Source: Siderastrea radians (lineage: Eukaryota > Cnidaria > Anthozoa > Scleractinia > Rhizangiidae). Taken from it: DNA of 64,000 nt. The stretch lies in the NCBI GenBank assembly GCA_964017195.1, contig OZ024895.1, positions 26,143,875 through 26,207,874 on the forward strand. Direction: 5' to 3'. Within the stretch, counting starts at the first letter, position 1. Every line of letters begins with the position of its first letter. Made by a program: the position numbers and the translations under genes. Of this stretch, positions 31,056-43,047 are shown one piece after another. The notes under the pieces are model-generated. The model was not told where the DNA came from and made no database searches. It saw only the letters and a program-made list of their open reading frames with translations.

Positions 31056-34000
31056 GTCTTGTCATTTTCGCACTGGGCACCCCACTTTTTAGCGTTCTCT
31101 GCAAAGTGCACGAGTTTGTACCAAACAGACGTTTTCAGCCCGAGATCAGAACGTTTTGTCATTTTTCCACTGGGCGCACCATTTTTTTAGCGACTTTCAA
31201 CAAAATGCACGAGTTTGTACAAAACAGTGTTTTCAGGCTAAAATCAGCACCCTTTGTCGTTTTCGCACTGGACGCACCACTTTTTAGCAATTTTTAGCAA
31301 AGGGCACGAGTTTGTCCAAAGAGCAAAACAGCGTTATTAGCCCGAGATCAGCACGTTTTATCATTTTTGCACTGTCCACACCACTTATTAGCCATTTTCA
31401 ACAAAGTGCACGAGTTTGTACAAAACAGCGTTTTCAGCCCTAGATCAGCATGTTTTGTCATTTTGACTCTGGCCACACCACTTCTTAGCGTTTTCAGCAA
31501 AGTACATGAGTTTGTACAAAACAGCGTTTTCAGCCGGAGATCAGCCATTTTGTCATTTTCGCACTGGGTGCACGACTCTTTAACTTTTTCAGCAAAGTGC
31601 AGGAGTTTTTCCAAAGAGCAAAACAGCGTTATTAGCTCGAGATCAGCACGTTTTATCATTTTTCGCGCTCTGCACACCACTTATTAGCGATTTTCAGATA
31701 AGTGCACGAGTTTGTACAAAACAGCGTTTTCAGCCCAAGATGAGCACGCTTTTGTCATTTTCGCATTGTGCCCACTACTTCTTAGCGCTTTTCAGCAAAG
31801 CGCACGAGTCATTTTTGCATTTGGCGCCCTGCGTTTTAGCTATTTTTAGCAAAGTGCACGAGTTTCTACAAAACAGTATTTCTAGTGAGAGATCAGCACG
31901 TTTTAACATGTTTGCACTGGGCGCAGCACTTTTTAGCAATTTTTAGCAAAGTGCACGAGTTTGTCCAAAACAGCGTTTTCGGCCCGAGATCAGCACGTTT
32001 TGTCATTTTCGCACTGGGCGCACCACTTTTTAACTCTTTTTAGCAAAGTGCACGAGTTTGTCCAAAGAACAAAACAGCGTTATTAGCCCGAGGTCAGCAC
32101 GTTTTATCATTTTTGCACCCTCCACACCACTTATTAGCGATTTTCAGCAAAGTGCACGAGTTTGTACAAAACAGTGTTTTCAGCCCTAGATCAGCGTCTT
32201 TTGTCATTTTGACTCTGGGCACACCACTTCTTAGCGTTTTCAGCAAAGTACATGAGTTTGTACAAAGCAGCGTTTTCAGCCGGAGATCAGCACATTGTGT
32301 CATTTTCGCACTGGGCGCAACACTTTTTAGCTATTTCCCGCAAAGTGCATGAGTTTGTACAAAACAGCGTTTTCAGCCCGAGATGAGCACGCTTTTGTCA
32401 TTTTGGCATTGGGCCCACCAGTTTTTAGCGCTTTTCAGCAAAGCCCACGAGTTTGTGCAAAGAGCGTTTTCAGCAATAGATCAGAACGTTTTGTCATTTT
32501 CGCATTTGGCGCCCTCCGTTTTAGCCATTCTTAGCAAAGAGAACGAGTTTCTACCAAACAGTATTTCTAGCCGGAGATCAGCACGTTTTAACATTTTCGC
32601 ACTGGGCGCACCACTTTTTAGCGATTTTCTGCAAAGGGCATCAGTTTGTGCAAAACAGCGTTTTCTGCCCGACATCAGCACGTTTAGTCATTTTCGCACT
32701 GAACGCACCACTTCTTACCGTTTTCAGCAAAGTGCATGAGTTTGTACAAAACAGCGTTTTCAGCCGGAGATCCGCACGTTGTAACATTTTTGCACTGGGC
32801 GGACCATTTTTTAGCGATTTTCAGCAAAGGTCATGAGTTTGTCCAAAATAGCGTTTTCAGCCCTAGATCAGCATGTGTTGTTATTTTCGCACAGTGCAAT
32901 CCATTTATTAGGAATTTTCAGCAAAGTGCCTGAGTTTTCACAAAACAGCGTTTTCAGCCCTAGATCAGCACGTTTTGTCATTTTTGCTCTGGGCACACCA
33001 CTTCTTAGCGTTTTCAGCGAAGTGCACGAGTTTGTACAAAACAGCGTTTTCAGCCCTAGATCAGCACGTTTTGTCATTTTCACTCTGGGCACACCACTTC
33101 TTAGCGTTTTCGGCAAAGTGCATGAGTTTGCACAAAACTGCGTTTGCAGCCGGAGATCAGCACGTTTCCTCATTTTCCCCCGGGGCGCATCACTTTTAAG
33201 CAATTTTTAGTAAGTGCACGAATTTGTGCAAAACAGCGTTTTCAGCCCTAGATCAGCACGTTTCCTCATTTTCCCCCGGGGCGCATCACTTTTAAGCAAT
33301 TTTTAGTAAGTGCACGAATTTGTAGAAAACAGCGTTTTCAGCTGGAGGTCAGCACTTTTTAACACTTTCGCACTAGGCGGACCACGTTTCTAGCGATTTT
33401 CAGCAAAGGTCACCACTTGGTCCAAAATAGCGTTTTCAGCCCTAGATCAGCATGTGTTGTTATTTTCCCAAAGTGCACACCATTTGTTAGCAATTTTCAG
33501 CAAAGTGCACGAGTTTTTACTAAACAGCGTTTTCAGCCCTAGATCAGCATGTTTTTTCATTTTCGCGTTGGGCACTTCACTTCTTAGCGTTTTCAGCAAA
33601 GTGCAGGAGTTTGTACAAAACAGCGTTTGCAGCCGGAGATCAGCACGTTTCCTCATTTTCGCCCGGGGTGCATCACTTTTAAGCAATTTTTAGTAAGTGC
33701 ATGAGTTTGTACAAAGCAGCGTTTTCAGCCCAAGATCAGCACGTTTTGTCATTTTCGCATTGGGTGCAACACGTTTTAACTTTTTTCAGCAAAGTGACGA
33801 GTTTGTACAAAGGAGCGTTTTCAGCCCGAGATCAGCACGCACTGTCATTTTTGCACTGGGTGCACCATGTTTTAACTCTTTCAGCAAAGGGCACAAGTTG
33901 GTCCAAAGAGCGAAACAGCGTTATTAGCCCCAGATCACCACGTTTTATCATTTTCGCACTGCGTGCAACACGTTTTAGCTTTTTTCAGCAAAGTGCACGA

Positions 34001-35860
34001 GTTTGTCCAAAACAGCGTTATTAGCCTCAGATCAGATCGTTTTCTCATTTCGCACTGTACACACCACTTATTAGCGATTTTCAGCAAAGTGCACGAGTTT
34101 GTCCCAAACAGCGTTTTCAGCCCGAGATCAGCACGTACTGTCATTTTTGCACTGGGTGCACCACTTCTTAACTCTTTTTAGCAAAGCGAAAGAGTTTGTC
34201 CAAACAGCAAAACAGCGTCCTTAGCACGTTTTAACATTTTCGCACTGGGCGCAGCAATTTTTAGCGATTATCAGCAAAGGGCATCAGTTTGTCCAAAACA
34301 GCGTTTTCTGCCCGACATCAGCACGCTTCCTCATTGTCGCAGTCGGTGCACCACTTTTTAGCGATGTTCAGCAAAGGGCACGAGTTTGTCCAAAACAGCG
34401 TTTTCAGCCCGAGATCAGCACGTTTTGGCATTTTCGCACAGGGCGCCTCACTTTTTAGCAATTTGTAGCAAAGTGCCAAGTTTGCTTAAACAGCGTTTTT
34501 AGCCCGAGATCAGCACGTTTCCTCATTTTTGCACTGTGTGCACCACTTTTAACCGATTTTCAGCAAAGTACACGAGTTTGTCCAAAACAGCGTTTTTAGC
34601 CCGAGATCATTTTTGCACTGGGTGCACCACTTTTTAACTCTTTTTAGCAAAGCGGACGAGTTTGTCCAAAGAGCAAAACAGCGTTATTAGCCCGAGTTCA
34701 GCACGTTTTAACATTTTTGCACTGGGCGCAGTACTTTTTAGCGATTTTTAGCAAAGTGCACGAGTTTGTCAAAGGAGCGTTTTCAGCCCGAGATCAGCAC
34801 GTTTCTCATTTTCGCACTGGGCGCACAACATTTAACCCATTTTCAGCAAAGTGCACCAGTTTATCCAGAACAGCGTTTTTAGCCCGAGATCAGCACTTAC
34901 TGTCATTTTTGCACTGGGTGCACTAGCTTTTAACTCTTTTTAGCAAAGCGCACGAGTTTGTCCAAAGAGCAAACCAGCGTTGATAGCCCGAGATCAGCAC
35001 GCACTGGGCGCACCAATTTTTAGCGATTTTCAGCAAAGGGCATCGGTTTGTCCAAAACAGCGTTTTCAGCCTCAGATCAGCACGATTCCTCATTTTCGCA
35101 CCGGGTGCACCAATTTTAAGCACTTTTTAGTAAGTGCACGCGTTTGTACAAAACAGCGTTTTCAGCCCAAGACCAGCATGTCATTTTTGCACTGGGTGCA
35201 ACACTTCTTAGCTTTTTTCACCAACGTGCACGAGTTTGTATAAAACAGCATTTTCAGAACTAGAGGAGCATGTTTTGTCATTTTTGCACTGGGCACACCA
35301 CTTTTTATCGTTTTCAGCAATGTGCACGAGTTTGTGCAAAACAGGATTTTCATCAAGAGATCAGCATGTTTTGTGATTTTCGCACAGGGCGCACCACTTT
35401 TGAGCGACTTTCAACAACGTGCACGAGTTTGTACAAAACAGCGTTTCCAGCCAAAGATCAGTACGTTTTGTCATTTTCGCACTGGGCGCACCACTTTTCA
35501 GCTATTTTCAGTAAAGCGCACGAGTTTGTACAAAACAGCGGTTTCACAACAACATCAGCATGTTTTGTCATTTTCGCACTGGGCGCACCACTCTTTAGTG
35601 ACTTTTAACAAAGTGCACGAGTTTGTACAAAACAGCGTTTTGAGCCCAAGACCACCACGTTTTGTTATTTTCCCACTGGGCGTCCACTGTTTACACTTTT
35701 CAGCAAAGCGCACCAGTTTGTACAAAGCAGTGTTTTCAGCCCGAGATCAACACGTTTTTAGGGACTTTTAGCAAAGTGCACGAGTTTGTGCGAAACAGCA
35801 TTTTCAGCCCGAGATCAGCATGTTTTGTCATTTTCGCACTGGGCGCACCACTTTTTAGTC
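31056..35860 (+). repeat. Satellite array 2, ~97 bp monomer
   Basis: The same monomer family as array 1, about 49 copies, with its own order of variants. A tandem pair near 33210-33310 (cctcattttcccccggggcg twice) shows recent local duplication. The 834 bp block of array 1 is not present as a duplicate. Confidence 0.92.
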
Positions 35861-35989
35861 CCTCTTCTAGAGCTCGGACTAAATGAGGTTGGCCCACAAA
35901 ATTATCGGTGTGTCTTAATCGCGTGTGAAAATAACGTTCGTGCACTCCCATCTTTTCACTGCACGGGTTCACATAGGAGGGAATATTCA

Positions 35990-36190
35990 AAGGCTCCGGG
36001 AGTTTGAGGATAAACTTCACCTCCCCTTTTTTGAAGAAGTTGACTTTTCAAAGGCCCGCTGGCATTTAAATCCATTCACGACCTTATTGCTTAACACATC
36101 TTTCCTAATTTCTTGCCCGAGAGCGTCCATAGCATTCTTCATCGTCATTTTGTTCTTCTTTTTCAGCTTGGCCTTGTAGCAAACACAAGA
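35990..36190 (-). pseudogene. Minus-strand coding remnant, U2 copy
   Basis: A diverged copy of 15203-15450 with a one-base insertion (gacttttcaaagg). Readable pieces are NAMDALGQEI and KDVLSNK. Confidence 0.3.
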
Positions 36191-36402
36191 CTTTCTTGCG
36201 TGATAAACGCCTTAGACCTGCTGCGTCTTTTGCTTCTTCTCGTGGCATCGTAGTTTATTTTCACAGAACTAAAGCATGCTGCGCTTTTTATGAAAAAAAC
36301 GAGAGTCACGTGTCTTTGAGAAGCAATCAGTTTGGGGGGAAACGTTACAGGTACTGCTTTCCCGTTTCCCTTTTTCCTCAGAATCCTTTACCATGGAAGG
36401 GG

Positions 36403-36439
36403 TATAAGAACCGAAAGCACCCTTGTCATAGGCTCAGTC
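36403..36439 (+). promoter_or_regulatory. TATA plus initiator, U2 copy
   Basis: TATAAGAA at 36403 and TCAGTC at 36434, with the same spacing as in U1. The TATA box has one substitution. Confidence 0.5.
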
Positions 36440-36450
36440 ACACAGTCAAG

Positions 36451-36924
36451 ATGATGCAGAGACCAAGGAAACCATTCCAAGATCTGAGTAGTTTCATAAA
36501 CGTTTCATAAAAGATAAAGAGGGCAGAATGAGACGAGGAGTGGCAAGCGGACGTCCTCTGGTTTCGTAGTCATCTCAAGTTGGACGTAGACCAAGTGAAC
36601 GCCCGTCTGTTTGTCAGATTTTACTGGGGCGTGATGGATGCGGACAGGAATGCCTTCCCGCGCAGACGCCAGAAGAAGGTTGTGGGAGAGATGTTGAAGA
36701 GTGAGATCGTGCCTTACGTTTATTAGAGTAAGGTGGAGCGTCTGGACCACTCGCGCAGGTCAACTTCCATGGAGGACTTTGAAGCACTCGACTATCACCT
36801 GCAAATCAAGATTGCCAAGTTTCATGGCAGTTGGCGTTTCCAGGGGATGGTCGAGTGCTACGAGAACATCAAGGAGGACCAAAAAGATAAGAATCGTTTG
36901 AATGAACATTTGACTTTTTATTAA
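36451..36924 (+). pseudogene. Unrecognised virus-like gene, U2 copy (157 codons, three stops)
   Basis: The full length stays in one frame from ATG to TAA, but with TAA at codon 20, TGA at codon 27 and a TAG after EIVPYVY. It keeps the bases lost in U1 (DQVNARLFVRFYWGVMDAD). U1 and U2 lesions do not overlap, so both decayed after duplication from a full-length parent. Confidence 0.55.
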
Positions 36925-37689
36925 TTCGATTTTTTTGACAAGACGAGGGAGTCAAGAAAGAAAGAGACATCCTGTCCGTGTCTTGCCACGCAACCTTAGC
37001 GGGTTCTAAGCGTTCCTCTTTTTTGCCTTTTTACACTATAAACGGGTTTTTTAAAAGGATGACTCAAACGTAACGCTCATAGGAACCACACCTTCTTCAG
37101 CACAAAGTGGTTCTTTTTGAATTAAGTACCTATGTCTTCACAAGAGCTGACCCGTTTAATGTTTTTCACAATTGCATTTCTTCCAACATGACTCGCGTGT
37201 CTTCTTTATCGTCAGGCAAACGAAAATTGCGCTTGGATAGGACTTTGATTTCTTGTTGGTGTCCGCGTCAATGTGTCGGGAACCAATCGGAGCACTGCTT
37301 TGGTGGAGAGTGGGTAATGAGACGGACGGTACTAGATTTGAGTGGGAATGTAGAACAGAATTACATCTAAACTTTTGTCCAGGGCCTTTTCGACTGCCTA
37401 TCGAGAGCCGCTTTTTAAGACGTTTGGCGTCCTTTCTCAAAGGACTCGAGCATTTTCTATAATCCAGTAATTGCACTGCAATAACTGACGCACGTTATTA
37501 ATTCCAGTTATGATTTGCACTTGCATACCAACGCACTTGCCCATTTCTTCGTATACTTCATCCGTTTGGTTAGCACTTCCCGTGCTTCCGTGTTTAAGGC
37601 TCTTCGCCCACCTGGAAGAAGAAGGAAAAGGAGCAAAACTAAACCCCCGTGATTCAACAAATCAAACTGGTGGGCTAAGATCAATTCAA
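36925..37689. other. Inter-gene stretch, U2
   Basis: Collinear with 16161-16900. Two plus frames (37107-37370 and 37253-37462) are both open; neither is supported over the other. Confidence 0.35.
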
Positions 37690-38239
37690 GAAGGACGAGG
37701 TGGTGTATTTGGGACGATCCGCTGAAGACGATCCAGCTTTCGTGGCGGACCTAAGGCAACATGCTCCACCGAAATCAATTGGGGCATTAAAAGCATTGCT
37801 TTCTGTTATGTTTGACTGTGTAGCCAAAGGATGTGCTGACAGCAACATTTTTAGATCCAGACAAACGGGAGCAGTGTTCAATTGGATTATTTAGCTCCAG
37901 AAGACCGTCAATGGAGAAAGCGTTTTGTTAGCGGACCGTGGCTTCTGACCGTTTACCCTCAAAACCTGACAAAAAGACAACCCTGCACTTACATTGTCAA
38001 CACAACTGGGTGAGCACTAGTTCACTCTATGGACGTATCACCAAATCTGTGAAGTCATAGATAGTTACGTTAACCTTGGAAACGTAAGAACAAGCAACTC
38101 CCTTCACAGCCTGGAAGTATGTGGTGTCCAATGCAAAGTCCCTAAAAGCCATCATCAGTAAGACTTTTGGCAATTACACCTTGCTCTATTTAAAACCCAA
38201 TGCCCGTGCACGCACGGTAGAAGAATTTTTGACCTAATT
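37690..38239 (+). pseudogene. Capsid-like cluster remnant with a 531 bp deletion
   Basis: The frame KKDEVVYLGRSAEDDPAFVA ends at ADL, where the sequence jumps to aaggcaacatgctccaccg, which in U1 lies 531 bp further on. The capsid-like strand segment is gone. Then QLDYLAPEDRQWRKRFVSGP to TGA at 38011, and the KPNACARTVEE-like (here NPMPVHAR frame) remnant, follow as in U1. Confidence 0.4.
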
Positions 38240-38500
38240 TCACCACACCATTCTATAACAGTGATGACCAAGCCGGTCAGATGGTCAAAGAATTGATTTG
38301 TAATGAGTGCTTATCCTTAACATTGTTGTTAATAAAAATAAAAGAAAACAGTCCGTGTTCTCGTTTTTGTGTAGGTGTAGAGAGTCTTAACAAGAGCCTT
38401 TCGCTTTCACACCCTGTCCAGTATTCTACTGGTGGGTCGTTCCGCCTGTGTTTAGATTTGCTTTGAAAAGATTATAGGAGACTACTACCGTTCCATGCCT

Positions 38501-38528
38501 CTAGAGAGAGAAAGAGAGAGAGAGAGAT

Positions 38529-38571
<43 letters not shown>
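38501..38571 (+). repeat. (GA)n tract at the left edge of the 6.6 kb insertion
   Basis: About 70 bases of nearly pure GA. The empty site in U1 (18270-18280) has only ctagagagagagaattt. Confidence 0.92.
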
Positions 38572-38572
<1 letters not shown>

Positions 38573-38577
38573 CAGAT

Positions 38578-38821
38578 TGAAGGGCACTTTTGCAACGTAA
38601 AATAGGGCACTTATGTCACGTGAGGGCACTTTTGTCACGTGCCATAGGGCAGTTATGTCACTTAGGGCACTTTTGTCACGTACCATAGGGCACTTATGCA
38701 ACGGTAGGGCACTTTGGTCACCTAACGTAGGGCACTTATGTCACGTTAGGGCACCTTTGTAACGTTGCATAGGGCACTTTGCAACGCTGGATAAGGCACC
38801 TTTTTAACGTAACAGAAACAT
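38578..38821 (+). repeat. Subterminal array of GGGCACTTWTGTCACGT-type repeats
   Basis: About eleven direct copies of AGGGCACTTWTGTCACGT spaced 18-23 bases, many followed by ccat. Related single copies lie near the other end at 44594 (tagggcacttatgtaacgct) and 44995, and one in reverse at 45160-45175. Contains the CACGT core. Such arrays often bind the element's own transposase or recombinase; that is inference. Confidence 0.75.
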
Positions 38822-39975
38822 GGGCCCTTATCTTAAAATGCTTTGTGCCAATATAAGGTGGTTCGGAACATGTTTTAGCAATTGAAAATGGGATCTGATG
38901 TTTTATGCATTACAAAATAGGTATTAAATATAAGTGCTTTTTCTCAAAAGTGCCGTTAGCACTATGCACTACCTTAAGGCTTTAAAACCCTCATACCCAA
39001 TGTTCATTTTTGGTGACGCAATGTTTTGTTTAATGCAAAAACTGTAATTTCTGAATCAGTTTTGAATTGCTGGCGTTTTTCGAAAATAAAATCCGTGAAT
39101 TTTTTTTACTGGCTGGAGATTCTAGATCCCGCGGAAATTAAAGGCGTTAGTGTGTATCACTCACAAATATAAATTTCTTTCAGGAAGCTAATAGAGATGA
39201 TTCTCAACTTTTCAAAACATTCAAGCCTTCATAGTAAGCGCTATTTACGGCGGCGTTTATGTGCAAGTGCAGTGTTACTATCGAAAATAAGTTAACAAGA
39301 GGCAATATACTTCAAAGAGTTCTTAAAATCTTAAGTAACTGTTTAATGACCTGATAGTATTGCTTAGCAGTGTTGAAAACGGAATTTCATTCACAAAAAG
39401 TGCTTGAAAATTAAAACATAAGAGCTCAATTTGCTCATTAACTATCATAGACTTCAAAGTAATGTAAACGTACAAGTGACAGAAAGTGCCTTACTTATCT
39501 CAACACAACAAACTTAAAATCAAATTTAACATGACAAACCTCCACATTGAGAGAATAGGTCTTAATAGCATCCACTTGAGTAAAACACTTGGATGCATTG
39601 AACTCGTCCGAGAAAAACAAACAAACAAACAAACAAACAAACTTAACAGGTTGCATTGATTAGTTTTTTCTTGTCTTCTTCTCTCGCCTAAGAAGTGAAA
39701 CTGTTTTTTCGGAAAATTCTCCAAAATGTGTGTTTCGCAGACTTTGTTAGGAACGAAATTTAGCAATAAAAATAAAAATCCAGAGTCTTTGTTTGGGGAG
39801 TGTTGTATATTGGTCACTTGAAAAAAAATTAACAAACTACTAGGGTATATAAGCTTCTATAGAAAGAAGATTCAAAGTTCAGTGGAGATACTATTACCCG
39901 ATAACCTCCCGTAAGAAACACTCTTTTTTGACTATTGCCTGAAAAACACTATACTATCAGTGCTTCTACTGTAGC
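38822..39975. other. AT-rich interior of the 6.6 kb element, left part
   Basis: No gene recognised. Contains a (CAAA)n run at about 39615-39641. TATATAAG at 39846 is followed 33 bases later by TCAGT at 39879, a possible plus-strand TATA/Inr pair pointing against the recombinase. Confidence 0.5.
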
Positions 39976-41456
39976 TTAACGCCTCTTGTTTAACCGTCTC
40001 TCATACTTTAAACGGTTTATGATCTGTTCTACGGTAAATTTGAGCAAAAATTCCTTCCCAGCATCGTCTTTTTCCAGAATGTTCTTGACGACGGGTTTTG
40101 AGATTATTCCACTCCTGATTGTAGCTCCAAATAACCGAAACAGGTTTTCTTTTTCCTCGCGGGAAAAAATGTTCTTGCTCAGGTAACTTGAATTCGACGG
40201 TGGCACAAAATCCGAAGAACTAGTTAAGAAGCGATTCATTTTGTCCGATAAAGTTTCTTCTTCTTCTGGTAGTTTAGCTTCACCAGCAGTCTCCAGGTGG
40301 TTCTTTTTGTGGATACCACGCCATCCACTGCGAACTCTGTCGTATACTTTCTTAGGGTCTTGATCGTAAGGGGTCGGGTGGTCTTTTATCTTCTCTCTAA
40401 CTACTGCCATTGTGACACGCTTTTGGTTGATTTCTTCGCGGAAAAGCTCTCTTACGGCTGCTTTTTATTGCTCGTTCCACGTTGTTTGCTTCTCCTTGCT
40501 ACCTTCAGCACTAACAGGATTTTCATCTTCAGCCTTAGCTATCGACGTGCCTTCTTCCGATGCTTTATTTGTTGTTCTCATGATTGAGGGAAGCACTGCA
40601 GCTGCCTTAATACGCGATTGTTGCTTCTCGTGAAGCTTGTAGTACCTTTGCGCTGTCGACTCTTTATCTGCCAGTAGATCGACGAGTTGTCCTTTCATGC
40701 CTTGGTGGTTAGTGTGTACAGCAGTCACGGCTGACTTTCGGAATAGGGTTGAACTAATATGCCCCTCTATGCCTGCTTTTTTCCAGGCGGCATTTATCGC
40801 GGTTGATATCTGGCCAGATGCGAGCCTCGCTCCACTCCATGACAATATCACAACATCGTCATCATCTTTGGTAAGAGTTACTACAACTACACTTCTAACT
40901 TCAGCTACAAACACTTTCAGGTAATCAAACAAGGTAGGAGACGGCACCACCCTGCCAGGGCCATGTATTCTGCAGTCTTGTGCTTCTTCACACTAATGAT
41001 GTAACTTCCCTCGCATCGCTTTCCTTTGTGGAACTCAGCCATAGTCATGTTGGCTAGCACGCCCGATCTATGGGCGTTAGCGATTGGTATTTGAGTTAGG
41101 ATGAAATCTCTAATTAGTGTGTAATCTGCTTGGTTAATTTCAAGGCAGTGGGCCCTACTAAGCTGATTGATGAGGGAGATTGCTCTTCGTGTTGATTCAC
41201 TCTGCTCAAATTTAGTGATCATTTCGGCTGATATTAAGTTAGAAAGATCTTCATCCTGTTTCTCAAGATGCCTGCGTTGACTGTCTTTCTTGTAAGATGA
41301 TGACCACAAGCGGGCTTTTTTGTCAATGAAGTTAATAGTAGCATCCTCGACATTCACTCCGTCAAGACGCTCTTTTAAGATAAAACTGCAGAAATATCTG
41401 AGACTTATCAGGTAGGATTTAATTGTGTCTGGCTTGTAAGTACGTTCTACATTGTT
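39976..41456 (-). pseudogene. Tyrosine recombinase (Crypton-like), one frameshift and one stop
   Basis: Reads from 41456 downwards. The N-terminal SAM-like helices (TYKPDTIKSYLISLRYFCSF) are open upstream to a TAA that directly follows a possible splice acceptor (tag). Catalytic Arg I lies in NAHRSGVLANMTMAEF; the K-H-K-T block follows (SVKKHKTAEYMALAG). One base too many near 40957 shifts the frame, which resumes PSPTLFDYLKVFVAEVRSVV. Arg II lies in SSTLFRKSAVTAVH, and the Tyr nucleophile in ESTAQRYYKLHEKQ. The histidines of the classical H-x-x-R and H/W positions are not evident. A C-terminal TAA (40465) interrupts the linker; in the same frame KAAVRELFREEINQKRVTMA, DPKKVYDRVRSGWR and FSREEKENLFRLFGATIRSG follow, resembling a Myb/SANT-like DNA-binding tail. 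Confidence 0.75.
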
Positions 41457-43047
41457 TTAAACAAAGTTACTCGCTGAACATCAAAGTGTACCGGAGAAAC
41501 TCGCATTTCCATTACTATAAACCGTACCTTTCTTTCCATCTCAATGGTAGTATGGTATGGGGTGGCATGATGTAATGTAATAATTAATTTTTATTGCTTG
41601 TTCACGTAACAATCGATTTTGTTAAATAACATCTATCGTGACAATAAGCTTTAAGCACCAAATGATCATATTAACTGGGTAAAATTTATGCTTGAAAGAA
41701 AATTTGCCCCCCACCGTCACCGCCGCCGCCATCCACCTGCTTACTAGTCGGGTGCAATAACAACTACACTAAGACAAGAATCAAGCAGGCATCTCGTTAT
41801 TGATAGCCAGACTATAAGTACACGGGCAGTGTTCAAGAATAATCGTTAATAACAAGAACAATTGCCAACTATCCAAAACTATTCCTAGTATAATTTATAT
41901 TTCACGAATAGAAAATTTATAACAAACGTAAAACTGTCTCAGCTTACACAAAGCAACCTAACTTTTTTATAGCTAAATTAACTGGTTATGCTCGCTAACA
42001 GACAACATAAGCTAAGCCTTCATGTCTAAGTATAATGTATCTGATTACAAACAATAACAAAATTAAAGAAAATTTAAAGAAACATAAGCGAGAGATGCCG
42101 TTGAGTGATCTTGAAACTGCGAAAAATACCTTATATTAAGACTCGCACTCTTCCAAGAATTATAACTCCCACTGTAAATACCGAAACATCCGTACAAGCA
42201 CTCAAAACAAGGGTGCATTCCTTAACGTGAAAAACATACATATATCATTTTACGATTTGATATCGCTTAAAACAACAAGAAGTTCTTCGGTTTTATAGAC
42301 GGGCCTAGAAACGTGATTTCTCGTTCTTGTTGTTGTTCAACAAAGGCTGCATCACATTGAAGCGTAATATACGATACTTGGCCGTGAGTAAGGCAAAACG
42401 CTGTCATGTTTACAATGTAGAGACGTCTGTTTTCCAAATCTAACACTAGAACTCATCAAATGTAATTTGTGTCTTTCGTCTATTCATTATATTAGCACCA
42501 TCAGAACTGTTCTACAGAGTTGTTATTTTTCATTCATGTATGTAGTTCATGGGCAATATTTTTTGGGGGGCCTGAATTTTTCACTGGGGTAGGGGAAAGC
42601 TCCCCAAACTCAAAACGATGTTTATTTGTTGTGGATATGGATCCACCCTTGTAGTTAATTCAATGAGTTTTTTTTATTTCTATTTATTCAACGTAGTATA
42701 TGACAAGAAAGATCTTTGCTTTGACTTCCTTTACTTGAAATCTTTCTTCAGCTAGCTTTTACTCTAGCCATTTAACTGGGAACAAATCACTTTCGACAAT
42801 GTACTCGCATGGATTTCCATTGACCACGCCCACGCAAAGTATGTTTAGTGAACCTGTATTAAACAGGAAATTTTCCAAATTGCTGAGTGGCTATAAGATA
42901 CAGAATTGACTGGATATAAATTTTAAGAGGAAAGATGCTGCAGTGCCATGAACTGAAATTTTATTATATACGAGCTCATTTATTAATACACATTTCTTGA
43001 GAAAAAAATCCAAGATAGCGGCCAAGTAAGGTACCTTACCAACTTAA
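41457..43047. other. AT-rich interior of the 6.6 kb element, middle part
   Basis: No coding sequence recognised. A missing 5' exon of the recombinase could lie here on the minus strand, but none is visible. Contains a short ccgccgccgcc run near 41722. Confidence 0.5.
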
